Shown: one piece after another, positions 47,270-58,785 of the stretch | Layout: the number at the start of each line of letters is the position of its first letter | Numbering within the stretch: the stretch's first letter is position 1 | Assembly: GCF_954871325.1 (NCBI RefSeq) | Contig: NC_088775.1 | Location: 13,493,561-13,557,560, forward strand | DNA from: Gordionus sp. m RMFG-2023 | Taxonomy: Eukaryota > Nematomorpha > Gordioida > Chordodea > Parachordodidae | DNA: 64,000 nt | Direction of reading: 5' to 3' | Notes under the pieces: generated by a model | The model's input: only the letters and a program-made list of their open reading frames with translations | Databases searched by the model: none | What the model was told of the DNA's origin: nothing | Made by a program: the position numbers and the translations under genes

Positions 47270-47856
47270 TATTTAATCAAGCTGGCAATTTTTGATAATT
47301 TTGGATATCTATTTTTATTTAATTTCCACCAGTCTAATGGATTTGTATTATTACAAATTGTGGCTTCATCCACATATTTGCTTATTTCTAAGTTATTATT
47401 GTTGTGACTAGGTTTAACCTGATATATTTTATAAAACCCTTAATTTCTAGTTTTAAATAAACATGGAAAAAAATCATGAAGCATTACCATAAAAACAGGT
47501 CTAAGAACCAACTCTCAAAATTTTCCTGAATCCAATTTTTTTTTTAAACTAGGAATTTATTAGGTGATGTAAATATAAAATTTATTTATTTAATCAAGAT
47601 AATCTCTGGCAATTTTTGATAATATTGGATATCTATTTTTATTTAATTTCCACCAGTCTAATGGATTTGTATTATTACAAATTGTGGCTTCATCCACATA
47701 TTTGCTTATTTCTAAGTTATTATTGTTGTGACTAGGTTTAACCTGATATATTTTATAAAACCCTTAATTTCTAGTTTTAAATAAACATGAAAAAAAAATC
47801 ATAAAGCATTACCATAAAAACAGGGCTAAGAACCAACTCTCAAAATTTTACTGAAT
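47270..47856. repeat. Direct duplication inside the 5' part of the DUF7869-like element
   Basis: Blocks at 47270-47531 and 47587-47856 are nearly identical (GGCAATTTTTGATAAT, TTTCCACCAGTCTAATGG, AAGAACCAACTCTCAAAATT), separated by about 55 nt. They precede the start of recognisable coding sequence. Confidence 0.8.
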
Positions 47857-47944
47857 TACCTTTCTCATAATTTAAATAACATAAAATTAAATTTGATTAA
47901 ATAATTGTTTTACATGTATCATAATTTTTTAATATTTTTAGAAG

Positions 47945-50051
47945 CATAGCAAATGAAAGAAAAAGACTAGGGGAATGTGGTGAGGCCTACATCAATATCA
48001 AAGGTGAATTGAAAAGAGCAAGGATGGTTCAGAATGATCATTCAAAAATGTAGATTTCAGTGTCATCTAAAAGTTAATGAAGATCAGAGTAAAATTATTC
48101 ATGAGGTTTTTTGGAGCTTAGCTGATGAAGCTAAAGGTTCTTTCTATAGCAAATTTATTGTTAGGACTCCATGTAAAAGAAGGATAAAAGATTCTTTAAA
48201 TTATAAAAACTATTCATACTTATATTTTTTTGAAGTGGAGAATGTTAAAGTTAGAGTCTGCAAACAATTTTTTTTACAAACACTTGATATTAGTAATAAA
48301 CGTTATTTTTTTAAACATTTATACCAAAATACTGGAACTTATTTGGCTCCTAGAAAAGGTAAAAATACTAAAAAAGTTATTTCTGATCAAGATAAAGATT
48401 TCATTATCGATCACATAAACTCCATTCCAAAGGTCCAATCTCATTACAGGCGAAAAGATTTTTCCAAGGAATACTTTGATGGAAGTCTCAATTTTAAAAT
48501 ACTTTATGATCTATATTCTAAAAATGTGATGAATTATCGAGAATTCCTGTTAAGGCGCATTATTATACAACAATATTTAAAAATAGTTTTAATATAGGAT
48601 TTGCTAAACCACTAAAAGATAGGTGCGATAAATGTGAGCGGTATTAAATTAATAAAAAATATATGAATGAAGAATAGATTTGTAACTACAATAAGCACCA
48701 TGACGATTATGTTGAGACGAGTATTGAAAGAGGTATGGACAGAATCATAGCAAGGTCAAAAATTTTTTTAGTCATATCATTTGACCTTCATAATGTCATA
48801 ACCTTACCAAGATCTGAGGTTGGATCTTTTATTATAAAAGAAAATTATCTGTTTATAATGAAACTACATATTGCAGTCAAGACAAACGTGGTTATTGTGC
48901 TATTTGGCATCAAGGCCAAACCGGAAGAACTGGTAATGACATAGCTTGCAGTGTGATAGCATTAGTAGATGCGATATTAAAAAAAATTCCAAATATCCCT
49001 CATCTAATTCTGTGGGCTGATTCCTGTGTCGCCCAAAATAAAAAATTCTATTATAATTTATGGTTTAAAACATTATTTAGCAAATAACACGACCAGTCAA
49101 ATCGAAACAATACAAATCAAATATGGTGCTCCAGGCCATTCGATTTTACAAGAGGTAGATTCAATACATAGCCAAATAGAAAGATGCTTAAGAAAAAATG
49201 AGATCCATAGCCTTCTAACTCTTTATAGATTAATAAGAGATACTAATCGCAAAAACCCATTTGAGGTAATTGAAATTGTCAAGAAGGGTAAGATTTTTAT
49301 TAATGATCAAATTATTCTGTTTTATTATTTGTCAAATCATAGGATTAAAAATAAATTTGTAATTTTGATGAATCATCGCTATATAAATTAATATTGTATT
49401 TGGATGAGTCATCATTGTTTTAGAAATTAATTTATTTTATTTTATTATTAATAAATATATATTTATTTTTGTGAATCTATAAAAGACAAAGAAAAAAAAG
49501 GATTGGAATTTTTTTTATATATTTTTTTTTGGAATTTTATATTTGGAATTTTGGATTGTAAATTATATTTTTTTTTGACGCGTCTTTAAAAGTGGAAATA
49601 AATTAAAATATTTTAATTGAAGAATAATAAAGAGTTACCGCATTAAAGAATCTAATTTATTGGGATATAAAATATTTGGGTGTATAAACATAAAAGAAAT
49701 GACTTCAAATAATTATTTCGATTTTTATTCTGCTTCGGAAAAAAATTCAAATTTTACCACATACCGTTCACTAAATTAAAATCAATAAAAATTTCAAAAA
49801 CTGAACCTTTTTATTTGCAATATAGATTATCGTTTAAATCTAATAATATGATTAAAGTGTCTATTTTACAGGATTCAAAAACACGTAGGCCTAATTTTGA
49901 CAAAGAATTAGTTGCAACAAATTTTTCGCATATTAAATTGATCCCGAAAACGAATGGCAAAATAAACGATGAAACTAAAAAAGATATTAGATTAATGTTA
50001 GAGTTCATGCCAAGAGTTGATAGAGAATATATGGAAAATATTATTAATTAA
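47945..50051 (+). pseudogene. DUF7869-like candidate transposase, broken
   Basis: Family blocks appear in order over several frames. ERKRLGECGEAYINIKGELK lies near 47960. The segment 48034-48597 has RVCKQFFLQTLDIS and SIPKVQSHYRRKDFSKEYF; DRCDKCERY lies near 48620. Then come SFDLHNVITLPR (near 48778), RGYCAIWHQGQTGRTGNDIA, HLILWADSC (near 49005), YGAPGHSILQEVDSIHSQIE (near 49120) and a C-terminal segment at 49815-50051 with KLIPKTNGKINDETKKDI. Asp in SFDL, Asp in WADSC and Asp/Glu in EVDSIHSQIE are spaced like an RNase H-fold DDE triad; that assignment is inference. About five frame changes or stops are needed, so it is dead. The family name is from memory. Confidence 0.75.
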
Positions 50052-51272
50052 ATATTAGATTTATATTATATCCATTTTTATTAATTGTAAGAATAAATTA
50101 GAAAATAAATAAAGATATAGTGTTAATTTATTTATTAAATTTAAAAAAATGTAAATCGCGCATTTATAACATTAAAAAAAAATCATAAAGTGTTATATTT
50201 GCTTCACTTGCATTTTGATTTTATCAAATAAATTTTTTGATTAAAATTTTTTTAGGCTATAATTAATTAACAATATGATAAATTATCTCTGAAATTTTGA
50301 ATTAAATTGAGCAATAAGTTTTTCCTATATTTGATTTTAAACTTTAATGTTGATTTTCTCATTTTAAACTTTTGCGCAAGTGGAGCATTCCAATTCTAGA
50401 CCGACGATATATAATTTACAAGTTTCATTAGTGTTCAATGGCATTTTTGTTATTTAATTAGATAGCATTTTTTTTTTACTTAACATAAAATATAGACAAA
50501 TAATTTGGGAAATGCAAAAAATACATTAAATTTATCTGAAAAGCTACAATAACCCTATATAATAAACAACAATTTATTTTTTATATATAATTATAATTTA
50601 TTATATTACCAAAAAGTATAAGAGTAGGTTAATTTTATTTTATTTGTTATGATTCTCTAATAAGTGGTTTGCCCAGGCCTTCCCAGTTTCCCTTAATACG
50701 GAATTCACATGTTTTTTTTACATCTTAAACTAATTAATAAATCAGATAATTCCCCCTTCATGTGATGATAAATCAATTAAAAATTTAACTATATCCGAGG
50801 TGGGAAAAATTTTTCAAAATTATAATGGATACGACTGGGCTTGGAACCTCAAAATTTATATTAGCTTGCACCTGGGAATATCCTTAACAAATTATTAAGG
50901 GTTGAGCTGGGCTGGATAAACTTTTTAATAATTATATGCTTCCTAATGTAGAGAACTGCAAAGTAATTTTTTCGCAACCCGAGCCCGACCCGAATAAAAT
51001 TTTGCAATTTAAGTTTTAATATTATAATAACCAAAAAAATTTTTATGTGTATTTATTCAGTTCAGCCACCTTAAATAAAAGTTTATTTGACGGCCATAAT
51101 CTATTCAAGATATATATTAAGTTGCATTTTATTAAATTTGTAAAAAATATTATAAAACGATTAATATACAAGCGAATTTAAAAATTATAACGATTATATA
51201 ATATAATAAGCATCATTTATGCGAATATAGGATATAAAAGTTAATAAATATATAAAAAATATAATGAACATA

Positions 51273-53467
51273 TTATATTATATTGACCTCATCAATATCA
51301 TTATCAAAATTATCACAAAGTGAATAATTATGATATATAAATAAAGAGGCGTCCAGTTTATCTGGCTTTAAACGAGTCCTTCTCTCCTCAAAGGCCCTAC
51401 CAGCAGCTGAAAACGCCCTTTCACTGCTAGCCGACGAAGCAGGGATAGCCAGGAATTTAAGAGCTAAAATACTTAAATTTGGAAACTCATAATGGTTTGT
51501 TTTCCACCATTTTAAAATATTATCGTCATCAATACATAATTTCGGATCTAGGTATTTTTTTAGCTCGTCAACTTCGGCGCTAGCATCAGAATACGCATTG
51601 TCAGCCTCCCATAGAGAGAAGTCCAAAAACGTATCTACCACCTTTATAGTTTCTTAAGAAAAAAATATTCATTAATAATATTAAGATATATATTTACTTT
51701 ATTATTTTTTAATAAATAATTTTATTATTAATTTAATAAACCTTTATTTACTACTCTATCGGTTGAGCACGAGTTAGATGGTGAGTTGTTTAAAGACTTT
51801 TGCTCAATCACATCTCTGTTAATTTTCTCTGCATTAATCAACGTGTTGATATGTTGACACAAATCTTTATAATGTTCCCGGGATAACATTTTCATATCCC
51901 GATGGGCACAAAAACGTCGAAATTTGGTGGAATAAATCTATTTTAAATTTATCCACCAATATTTCCCGGCATCTTAATGAAAGCTGGTTTAGCTGATAGT
52001 TATAGCTAGGATTAGCTAAAAAACTCAATATTTTATGATAACATAAAATAACTTTGTGAATAGTAGGTTTTAAATCACTCTCAAGTTCATCACTCGCAAT
52101 TTTAAAAGGCGTCAGAAACTTGATCAGATCCCTCATCATTTCAAAATCAATATTTTCAAGTCTAATCGACTCTCCTCTGGAATTGAGGATTTCCAATATG
52201 TCATTAAATTGATTAAAGATCGATTCAATCATATTCAACCTAATATTCCACCTAGTCTCAACACACACGTGGAGAGTTTTATCGAGGCGATTAACTAATC
52301 TAAAATGTAATGATATATTTTAATAAAAAGTTAATTTAACATACCCACTCTGTTTCATATACGTTACTAAACTTTTACAGTCATTAAAACATTGATTTAT
52401 CTCCGAACAAGATTCAATATTTTTGTTATCAGAAGTATTTCTCAATACTGTATTTAATAGATGAGAAGCACAATTTAAACGCTTATGATTTTCAAAAGCT
52501 TTAATCATATTAGCTCCTTAGTCAGTAATAATTGGAATTTCCGATAAATAGGCCCTGCTGTATCCTGATACAAAGAATACATGGATTTTTATAAATATTT
52601 TTAATGAAATCAATACCTAACAAGGTGAAATTTCTAATAATTTCCTTTTTGATATTTTCCCCTGTCTTTTTTTCCGCTTCAAATTTGCATGTAAACAATA
52701 CAATTTTATTTAGTTTCCAGGAATCATTTATAAAATGAATTTTTAGAGTTACATATGATATTTTTTATAATCATCAGTCCAAAGGTCTGTGGTGGCTATA
52801 AAAAATTATTAATAATTTAACCATATTTTCATAAATTTGTTACCAGCACATCGACCCTTTTTCATATATGAGTTTAATATAGGAAATAATTTATTGCGGA
52901 TACCATCAGCAGTATCTACTAAATTTCTAGAAATTGTCGTAGGATTAGGAATGATGCTTTTAACATCAATATTTCCATATATTGAACCAATTTTGGCAAA
53001 ATATTGGCAATAATCAACAAAGCCTTCCCCATGAATTGTATCAAATGATCTCAAATCACGTCCACAAAACATAGTAAGCACCTTTGTGCACTCTTTTTCA
53101 ATTTTGTACAACTTTTGAGTTTTTCCGGATCAGTACCAAAAAGACTATTAATTGTTAATTGCGTCTTTTTACTCTCTGCTGTTGTACTTGTATTTGTATA
53201 TACACATTTATGTCTTTTAAGTTGATTTGTGCCTAAAATAATTTAATAAGATCATATTTTATGTATAAATATCTAACCTGTTGTCATTGAATTATATACA
53301 TAAATAAATTTGCATATAATACAAATGACATAATTAAGCTTTTCTTTATTTTCATCATATATAAATGAAAATTTCTTCCATACATCGGATTTTCCATTAA
53401 GATTCTCCCTTACTTCATACTCTTTTGTCTTAATCTTTTCACCAATTCTTTTTAATTTTGCATCCAT
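51273..53467 (-). pseudogene. hAT transposase with BED-type finger and short introns, lightly broken
   Basis: Starts at 53467 with MDAKLKRIGEKIKTKEYEV. A BED zinc finger spans a short intron (IICKF before it, QLKRHK after). Then come CGRDLRSFDTIHGEGFVDYC and NPTTISRNLVDTADGI (53111-52809), ATTDLWTDDYK (near 52795, first catalytic Asp), LNCASHLLNTVL (52508-52320), CVETRWNIRLNMIESIFNQF (52268-51867) and the dimerisation domain FLAIPASSASSERAFSAAGR with RRTRLKPDKL (51641-51273). GT/AG introns of roughly 45-50 nt remove the gaps at 53270 and 52340. A frameshift near 53111 and stops around 52500-52750 and 51660-51870 suggest that it is inactive. Much better preserved than the hAT gene at 10.1-11.5 kb. 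Confidence 0.88.
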
Positions 53468-53549
53468 TGAGATAATTTTTTTAATATGGCTGTGTCTAAA
53501 ATCTAAAAAAAATATTTAAAATGACTTTAATCAATTAGATTGAAATAAA

Positions 53550-53745
53550 CAGAGTTGGGCAGTACTGCGAATACTTGTATCTAAGATACATGATCCCTTT
53601 ATATCTTGTACTCAGTATATTTTGACATTTTTAATAAGATACTAATATCTGTATCTAAGATCCTTAATTCTGAAAAGAATCTTGTATCTTTTTCATTTTC
53701 CTGACAAAAGATACAGATACAGATTCTTTGTAATATTCATGTTTT
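53550..53745. repeat. MITE end within the hAT element
   Basis: GAGTTGGGCAGTACTGCGAA followed by repeated GTATCTAAGATAC / AAGATACAGATAC words is the usual layout of a non-autonomous hAT-like element. The partner end was not located. It sits upstream of the transposase start. Confidence 0.45.
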
Positions 53746-54503
53746 AAATTTTACATATCACAGTATACATCTTATTTTCTTTGAGAATCTTGTATTAATT
53801 TCCTAATTTTTTTCTGCCATATTTTAAAATATTGACAACCAAAATTAGCTGGAAAATTTACAACTCATATTAAGGTAGATAGATAAAAAAATAATAATAC
53901 CAAAACGAAATAAGTAAAGATTATATTTTATATATAAATGTAACTTAGAATATCATTACCAATTTTATATAATATTTTTTAATTTCTAGGATGATTAACA
54001 TTTATGGTAGTGAAATTTAAATTATAGAAATAAGTTCCCCTGAATCAAATCCCAATCTTAAATCTTATATGGAAATTTTTTAAAACAAATGTTAAAAAAG
54101 ACAATGTATAGGCTAGATAAATAATAAATAATGAATAAAACTTATCTTTAGTACATAAAATATGTCTTATCTTGTAATTCACGGGAAACACACAATTTAG
54201 TGATAAAATAGTTTGGTATCCCGGTTGTTAGGTTTATAAAATAATAATTAATAATGACATGACATGTTAATATGATTGACATTTTAATCCTAAAATGTGA
54301 TAAATATTAAATAATATGATTTTATAATTAATATTATAAATTATACTGACTATTTAAGATATTAATATTATTATTTATTTTCGGGTCGGGCTACGGACAG
54401 CCCGTGCAGTTCTCTATCCTAATCTGAGCGATCTGGCATGACATCTATCGTAAAAAAATGAATAAAAATCTCATTCCCCGTCATTTTTGACGGGTTTTCT
54501 ACT

Positions 54504-55862
54504 ATATATTATATTTTAAAAATAAGGTCAAAAAATACCACTTATATTGATATCTATAGAAATTAAAAAATATATAAATATGAATTTTAATAAATTCCAT
54601 GCATCTTTTATTTCTTCGTTTTCTTTGAGCTGTATTTTTCTCTGAAAAGATTTCATCCTCCCGCGATGATTCATTTTCATATTTTGATACATGGATATGG
54701 AATCCATTCTGATATCGAAGGTATATTAATATTAATGAACCATTTGACAAATTATCATAAGATGAAAGCCACTTTCGCACTCGGCAGTACTACAGGATAA
54801 GGTATTCACAGAATTAAGAAATTTTTAAATTTATTATTGGATATATTTTCAGATGTATTGTCGAAGCTCAGCAATGTTTCATATTCATTTAATTTGATAT
54901 TTGGTAGATTTTTTTGCTTCTCACCAAATTTCGCCTAAATTCTCAGGCCATAATGAATATATCGGAAAGAATTTCTAAAATAAAAAAGATAATTCGATTT
55001 AAATTTATTTAAATCTTTTACCATCATTTTCAAAGCTATCCATTAAAGGGAGCGCGCGTACTTTCTAGAGTAGGTATATTTTATTTTTTTTGTAAGTTTT
55101 GGATTTTTTTAATGGTATATTTTTAAATAAAGTGAAATTTCTAAATTGAGGGACATCTGTAAATATTTACATACATATAGCATATACTTGAAAATGTGGG
55201 TAATTTGCTTTAATTTTTTTTTGAGTAGGGAGTGGGGTAGGCATCATAGTGAGGTTGAGAAAATAACATTATTTATAGATTAAGATAAAAATAATTGATA
55301 AAAAAAATTAATATATTAATAGATAATTATTTCCTATTCATTCATAAATAACATTTTAGTATTATCATGAGGCATGAAGGAGTTTAATTAGAATTATTTG
55401 GAAGTTATTAATTCTTTAAATTAAAATCAGGGGTTAGTTATAGCATAATAGGTGAGTAAATATCGTGTCCTTTGATAATAAAAATGATTTTGTTATATTT
55501 GCATTATTTCTTGCCCTTACTGTTGTTAAATCGTTTCAATAATAACAGTTTATAAAATTCGTTAAACCCTGAGGCAAGCGTATATTTTTTTCAAGATTAG
55601 GCTATACTTTAGGTTTAAATCTAGTTTCTCTATTCACTAGATGGCTATAAAATTAATATTAAAAAGATTTTGACTAAATTTAATTTTCATAACAATAATA
55701 TATAAAAGGGGGATTTAATTTTAACACTTTTGAAAAAAATTAATTTTTTTTGGCCTAGGGATTCAGAACCTCTTCATAGAAATGGGTCTAGAAATCAAAA
55801 ATAAATTCGCGAGAGCTTAGCCCCTCGTGGTGTCCCTTGCAATATACTCTTGCTTATATACA
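54504..55862. other. Intergenic AT-rich stretch, no gene recognised
   Basis: A minus-strand frame at 54780-54502 (with KNTAQRKRRNKRCMEF) is open for 92 codons but resembles nothing I know. The rest shows no coding motif or clear repeat. Confidence 0.3.
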
Positions 55863-56407
55863 GAGAGCGTCTACATGACAGGATTTTCACTGGATGTAAA
55901 CCCCCTTCAAAAACCTTTGCCTACCCCCCTGAAAAATTTCCACCACCTTCGGCGGCGGTGTGTCTTTATCATTATTTTTTATTTATTGATACTCTTTTCA
56001 AAGAAAATAAAAAGGATAACTTAAATTAACCTATCTCTACTACCAACTATCGATATTTTGTGAATATAAAAAATTTATTTTTTAGAAAATAAATTCAATT
56101 AAAACCTCTATTATATACTAATTATTATGCCATTATGAGCTTGCTGAAATATCTAAACCTTTTAAATTACATTTAAAAGGATAGTTTATTTGGAAAACAA
56201 TGTGTATGATTGTTTGCAATATATAGATTTGGTCGATGAATTGTATTATAATAATACTAAAATAAAAGTATCAATTTTTACAGCAATAAATTTTGTCCTA
56301 TTTTATCTCAAAATTTAATAGATAACCCCCAAAAAAATTTATCCTACCCCATTAAAGCAGCTTACCCCCTACCCCCTCAAAAAAATAGGATACAAACTGT
56401 TCCTACC
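55863..56407. mobile_element. Inverted, one-ended relative of the 576-bp MITE
   Basis: GCGTCTACATGACAGGATTT through TACCCCCTACCCCCTC is the reverse of 45120-45684 along almost its whole length. The far end stops at CTGTTCCTACCCC without the terminal repeat, so this copy is truncated by roughly 25 bp. It lies 10 kb from its relative in opposite orientation. Confidence 0.8.
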
Positions 56408-56809
56408 CCACAGATAAAGTTGTTGTAATTCATAAAGGTTTTCACATATTATTATTATGTTTCATATGTATTATAATTTTTTTAAAGATATTTATTGATT
56501 TGATTGCTAATGCTCATAATTTGATTTACTACGCATTGTAAATTTAACATTGATCTCTAATTTTTAATTTTTGGAACATCAACTTTGGCGTTGAATAATT
56601 CCCATGTTTTATAATATCTAAATTAAAAAAGGTGTGGCCTGTCTCGCCATATTTTTTTATTTCTAAATATGCAAACACAAATTTTTGAACTCGTTTTGTT
56701 AAATTTATTGGCTTTTTAAATTTGCATAAATTTCCAGATTTTATGATTTTTTTCGAGCATAAAATACTTTAAAAAAATTAGTGATAAAATTTTAATTCAA
56801 AAAAAAATT

Positions 56810-57160
56810 TATTCTAATAAACCAGATGCTAATTTATAGCTCTTTAAAATATTAGTCTGAAAGGTGCTCATTTCTCAAAAATATAAGGCAAAATATATTT
56901 AAGATTCATTTTTATAAACATTGGCAAATAGCGATATTTAAATTTCAATTTTTTATAATAATTATTTTTTAGATTTTTAATAGTTGACAAAAATTTTATA
57001 ATTTAAAAATGCCTTGACACATTATTAGTCTGCTATTTACCAATGTTTAAAAAATGGAACTTAAAAATATTTTGCTTTATATCTTTGGGAAATGAGCACC
57101 TCTGAGGTTAATATTTTAAAGAGCTATAAATTAGCATTTGGTTTATTAGGATATTATCTC
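56810..57160. repeat. Fold-back repeat of about 350 bp
   Basis: AATAAACCAGATGCTAATTT ... AGGTGCTCATTTCTCAAA at 56817-56880 is the inverse of 57090-57155, and TTGGCAAATAGCGATA at 56920 pairs with the inverse near 57035. No coding sequence. Likely a non-autonomous element; the ends may extend to about 56640 and 57215. Confidence 0.65.
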
Positions 57161-57299
57161 CTACATCTGGCAAACAATTTCAATATTGATAACTAATAAA
57201 TAAGCGAAGGTTAGGCCATTTTCAAATTTGAGATAGTCAAAAAAAAATTTAAGTCTGGATAAACAAATGATCTTCAATTAAGGAAATAAAATCATAAAA

Positions 57300-57930
57300 A
57301 TGTAGATGACAGGAAAGCCAGTAAAATTTGGTGTAAAAGTTGGATTTTATTTCACCTTGTCCATATTCCTTTAATTTTGATAGTTATAAAAGGAAGGGTA
57401 ACAATAAAACTAGTCATTTTGGTGATGGAGTCCTGAGATAATTAAAAATTATTTCTAGCATTTAAGAACCTACACTATTCTTAGATAATTTTTTTTTTAC
57501 ATCCACAAATTTATGAAGAATGTTACAAGAAAAGATCTAGGTTATGCAGGAACAATCCGCATAAATCGAAAAATGTTCTTTGTCCAAACATTAATGAAAG
57601 TCATAGAAGTATTATGAAGCCATCATTAATAAAAATATTGCTTTGTGTAAAATGATAGGCGTCCAGTAGGAGTGGTGAGCTAGCATTAAGGAAAATATCA
57701 TCTAAATAAAGACAAGCGATGGAGTTCTTAGCACAAGGTTTATTTTAATATCGATCAATCAATATTATTCCCTCAGAATGTATGAGATGAATTAATTAAT
57801 TTGATAGATTTTAAGAGGCTATCGTTCCCGACTGCGCAGCAAAAAGATTGGTCCTGGTGCCTTTTTCCTAAACTCAATTTACGGGTTGTAGCCGAGGGTA
57901 CATATATCTTCGACTCGAAATATATCTCAT
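57300..57930 (+). pseudogene. Second, strongly decayed piggyBac-type transposase
   Basis: Plus-strand fragments in piggyBac order: MTGKPVKFGVKVGFYF (57306), FDSYKRKGNNKTSHFGDG (57375), LDNFF (57480), HKFMKNVTRKDLGYAGTIR and NRK (57510-57570), then QQKDWSWCLFPKLNLRVV (near 57840), corresponding to the KKWWW...LF block. Many frame changes. The blocks follow the PGBD3-like layout and differ from the copy at 27.4-29.2 kb. TTAA-flanked ends were not identified. Confidence 0.6.
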
Positions 57931-58785
57931 CTCCTATTCAAAATATTTATAGTGGGATCTATAATGAGGAATACACCTGAAAAGCAATACCGTCCGGGAC
58001 AATCAATGCCTAAATGATTCAATCCGAAAGGTAGAGAAAAGTCATGTCAATTAAAGCCAATGGTCAAGGTCGTTGTAAATGGTGCGATAAATACAACATA
58101 GTGTGATAAATTTTATAACGTACTGATTTATATAAAAATGTTTAAGATGATTTCACAAAAAAATGAACTAATTTCCTCCAATATTTGATTGGAATATTTA
58201 AATAATCATATGATATTTTTTTTTGAAACTTTAATATATAAATATGTTCATACTAATGTTTAAGAATAATAAATTTTTAAAAAGTTTTATGTTTTACCTA
58301 GAGGAGAAACAGGTTTTGAAGGGTCTCTTGAACAAGATCTGGCTAAATTACGTGATACGTGATATATAGCGCATTCGCCCTCTAACGTTGAATACACAAC
58401 AGAGGAACGCTAGGTTTTCCTCATTTCCATCTAATTGGAATTTATTAATTTGGGGGAGAAAAAAAAATATGAGGAGCCCTCCACACGTTTGTGGGCAAGC
58501 CGCACGTACTTGTACGCACAACATTTCTAAGAAATGTTATTAAAACGTCTATAGGCTTAGAGGAAAAGAGCGGGACCAAAAAATAGCCTATACCCAAGAA
58601 CTGCTTTTAAAATTAATTACTTTAAAGGTGGGAGATGGATAATTTAACTTAAAAAGTTTTACTGTAAGTTTATTTATTTTAGAGGTAAAAAGAAAAATAC
58701 TTTCGAGAGGAATAAATCCACATGAGAAATCGAAGAAGAAAATTAAGAAAAAGGTATGTGAACTAGAGATCCCTAGGAACAATTT
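57931..58785. other. Non-coding stretch, partly less AT-rich
   Basis: The part at 58300-58570 is richer in G and C than its surroundings (for example GAGGAGCCCTCCACACG, GCCGCACGTACTTGTACGC) and contains several short hairpins. It abuts the 3' side of the LINE and may be its untranslated tail or an unrelated decayed element. No structural RNA was recognised. Confidence 0.35.

Larger units (their letters stand above)
47007..50398 (+). mobile_element. DUF7869-like DNA element with terminal inverted repeats, 3.4 kb
   Basis: TAGAATTGGAGTGCTCCACT at the left end and the inverse of AGTGGAGCATTCCAATTCTA at the right end form a 20-bp terminal repeat with one mismatch. The element splits the right arm of the fold-back element: the sequences outside it (TCCTAAATTTATATGTCAAT to the left, TTTCATTAGTGTTCAATGGC to the right) are adjacent in the left arm, with a diverged junction. 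The TA at both ends may be a 2-bp duplication. It carries a single plus-strand gene remnant. Members of this protein family are usually annotated only as uncharacterised; the terminal repeats and nested position indicate that here it is a mobile element. Confidence 0.8.
50949..54416 (-). mobile_element. hAT element, 3468 bp, with 8-bp target duplication
   Basis: The left end TAGAGAACTGCA is inverse to the right end TGCAGTTCTCTA, and CCCGAGCCCGACCCG / CGGGTCGGGC motifs follow inside. TCCTAATG (50941-50948) and TCCTAATC (54417-54424) match at 7 of 8 positions. It interrupts the fold-back right arm; the words on either side (ATGCTTCCTAAT and TGAGCGATCTGGCATGACAT) correspond to adjacent sequence in the left arm. 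The minus strand carries a nearly complete hAT transposase gene. Confidence 0.92.
40621..54503. mobile_element. Composite fold-back element with long inverted arms, invaded three times
   Basis: The left end GTAGAAAGCCCGTCAAAAAT is the inverse of the right end near 54503 (complement GTAGAAAACCCGTCAAAAAT), and pairing continues through TTTTACGATAGATGTCATGC. The left arm runs 40621-42483. The right arm runs from about 45965 to 54503 once the guests at 47007-50398 and 50949-54416 are removed. The arm pairs share, for example, ACTTATTAGAGAATCATGAC and CCTCGGAGATAG/CTATATCCGAGG. The arms differ at roughly one base in eight to ten by eye, so the copy is not young. The arms enclose a 3.5-kb centre (42484-45964). 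Outer flanks ATACTA and TATATA allow a TA duplication, unproven. Confidence 0.75.
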
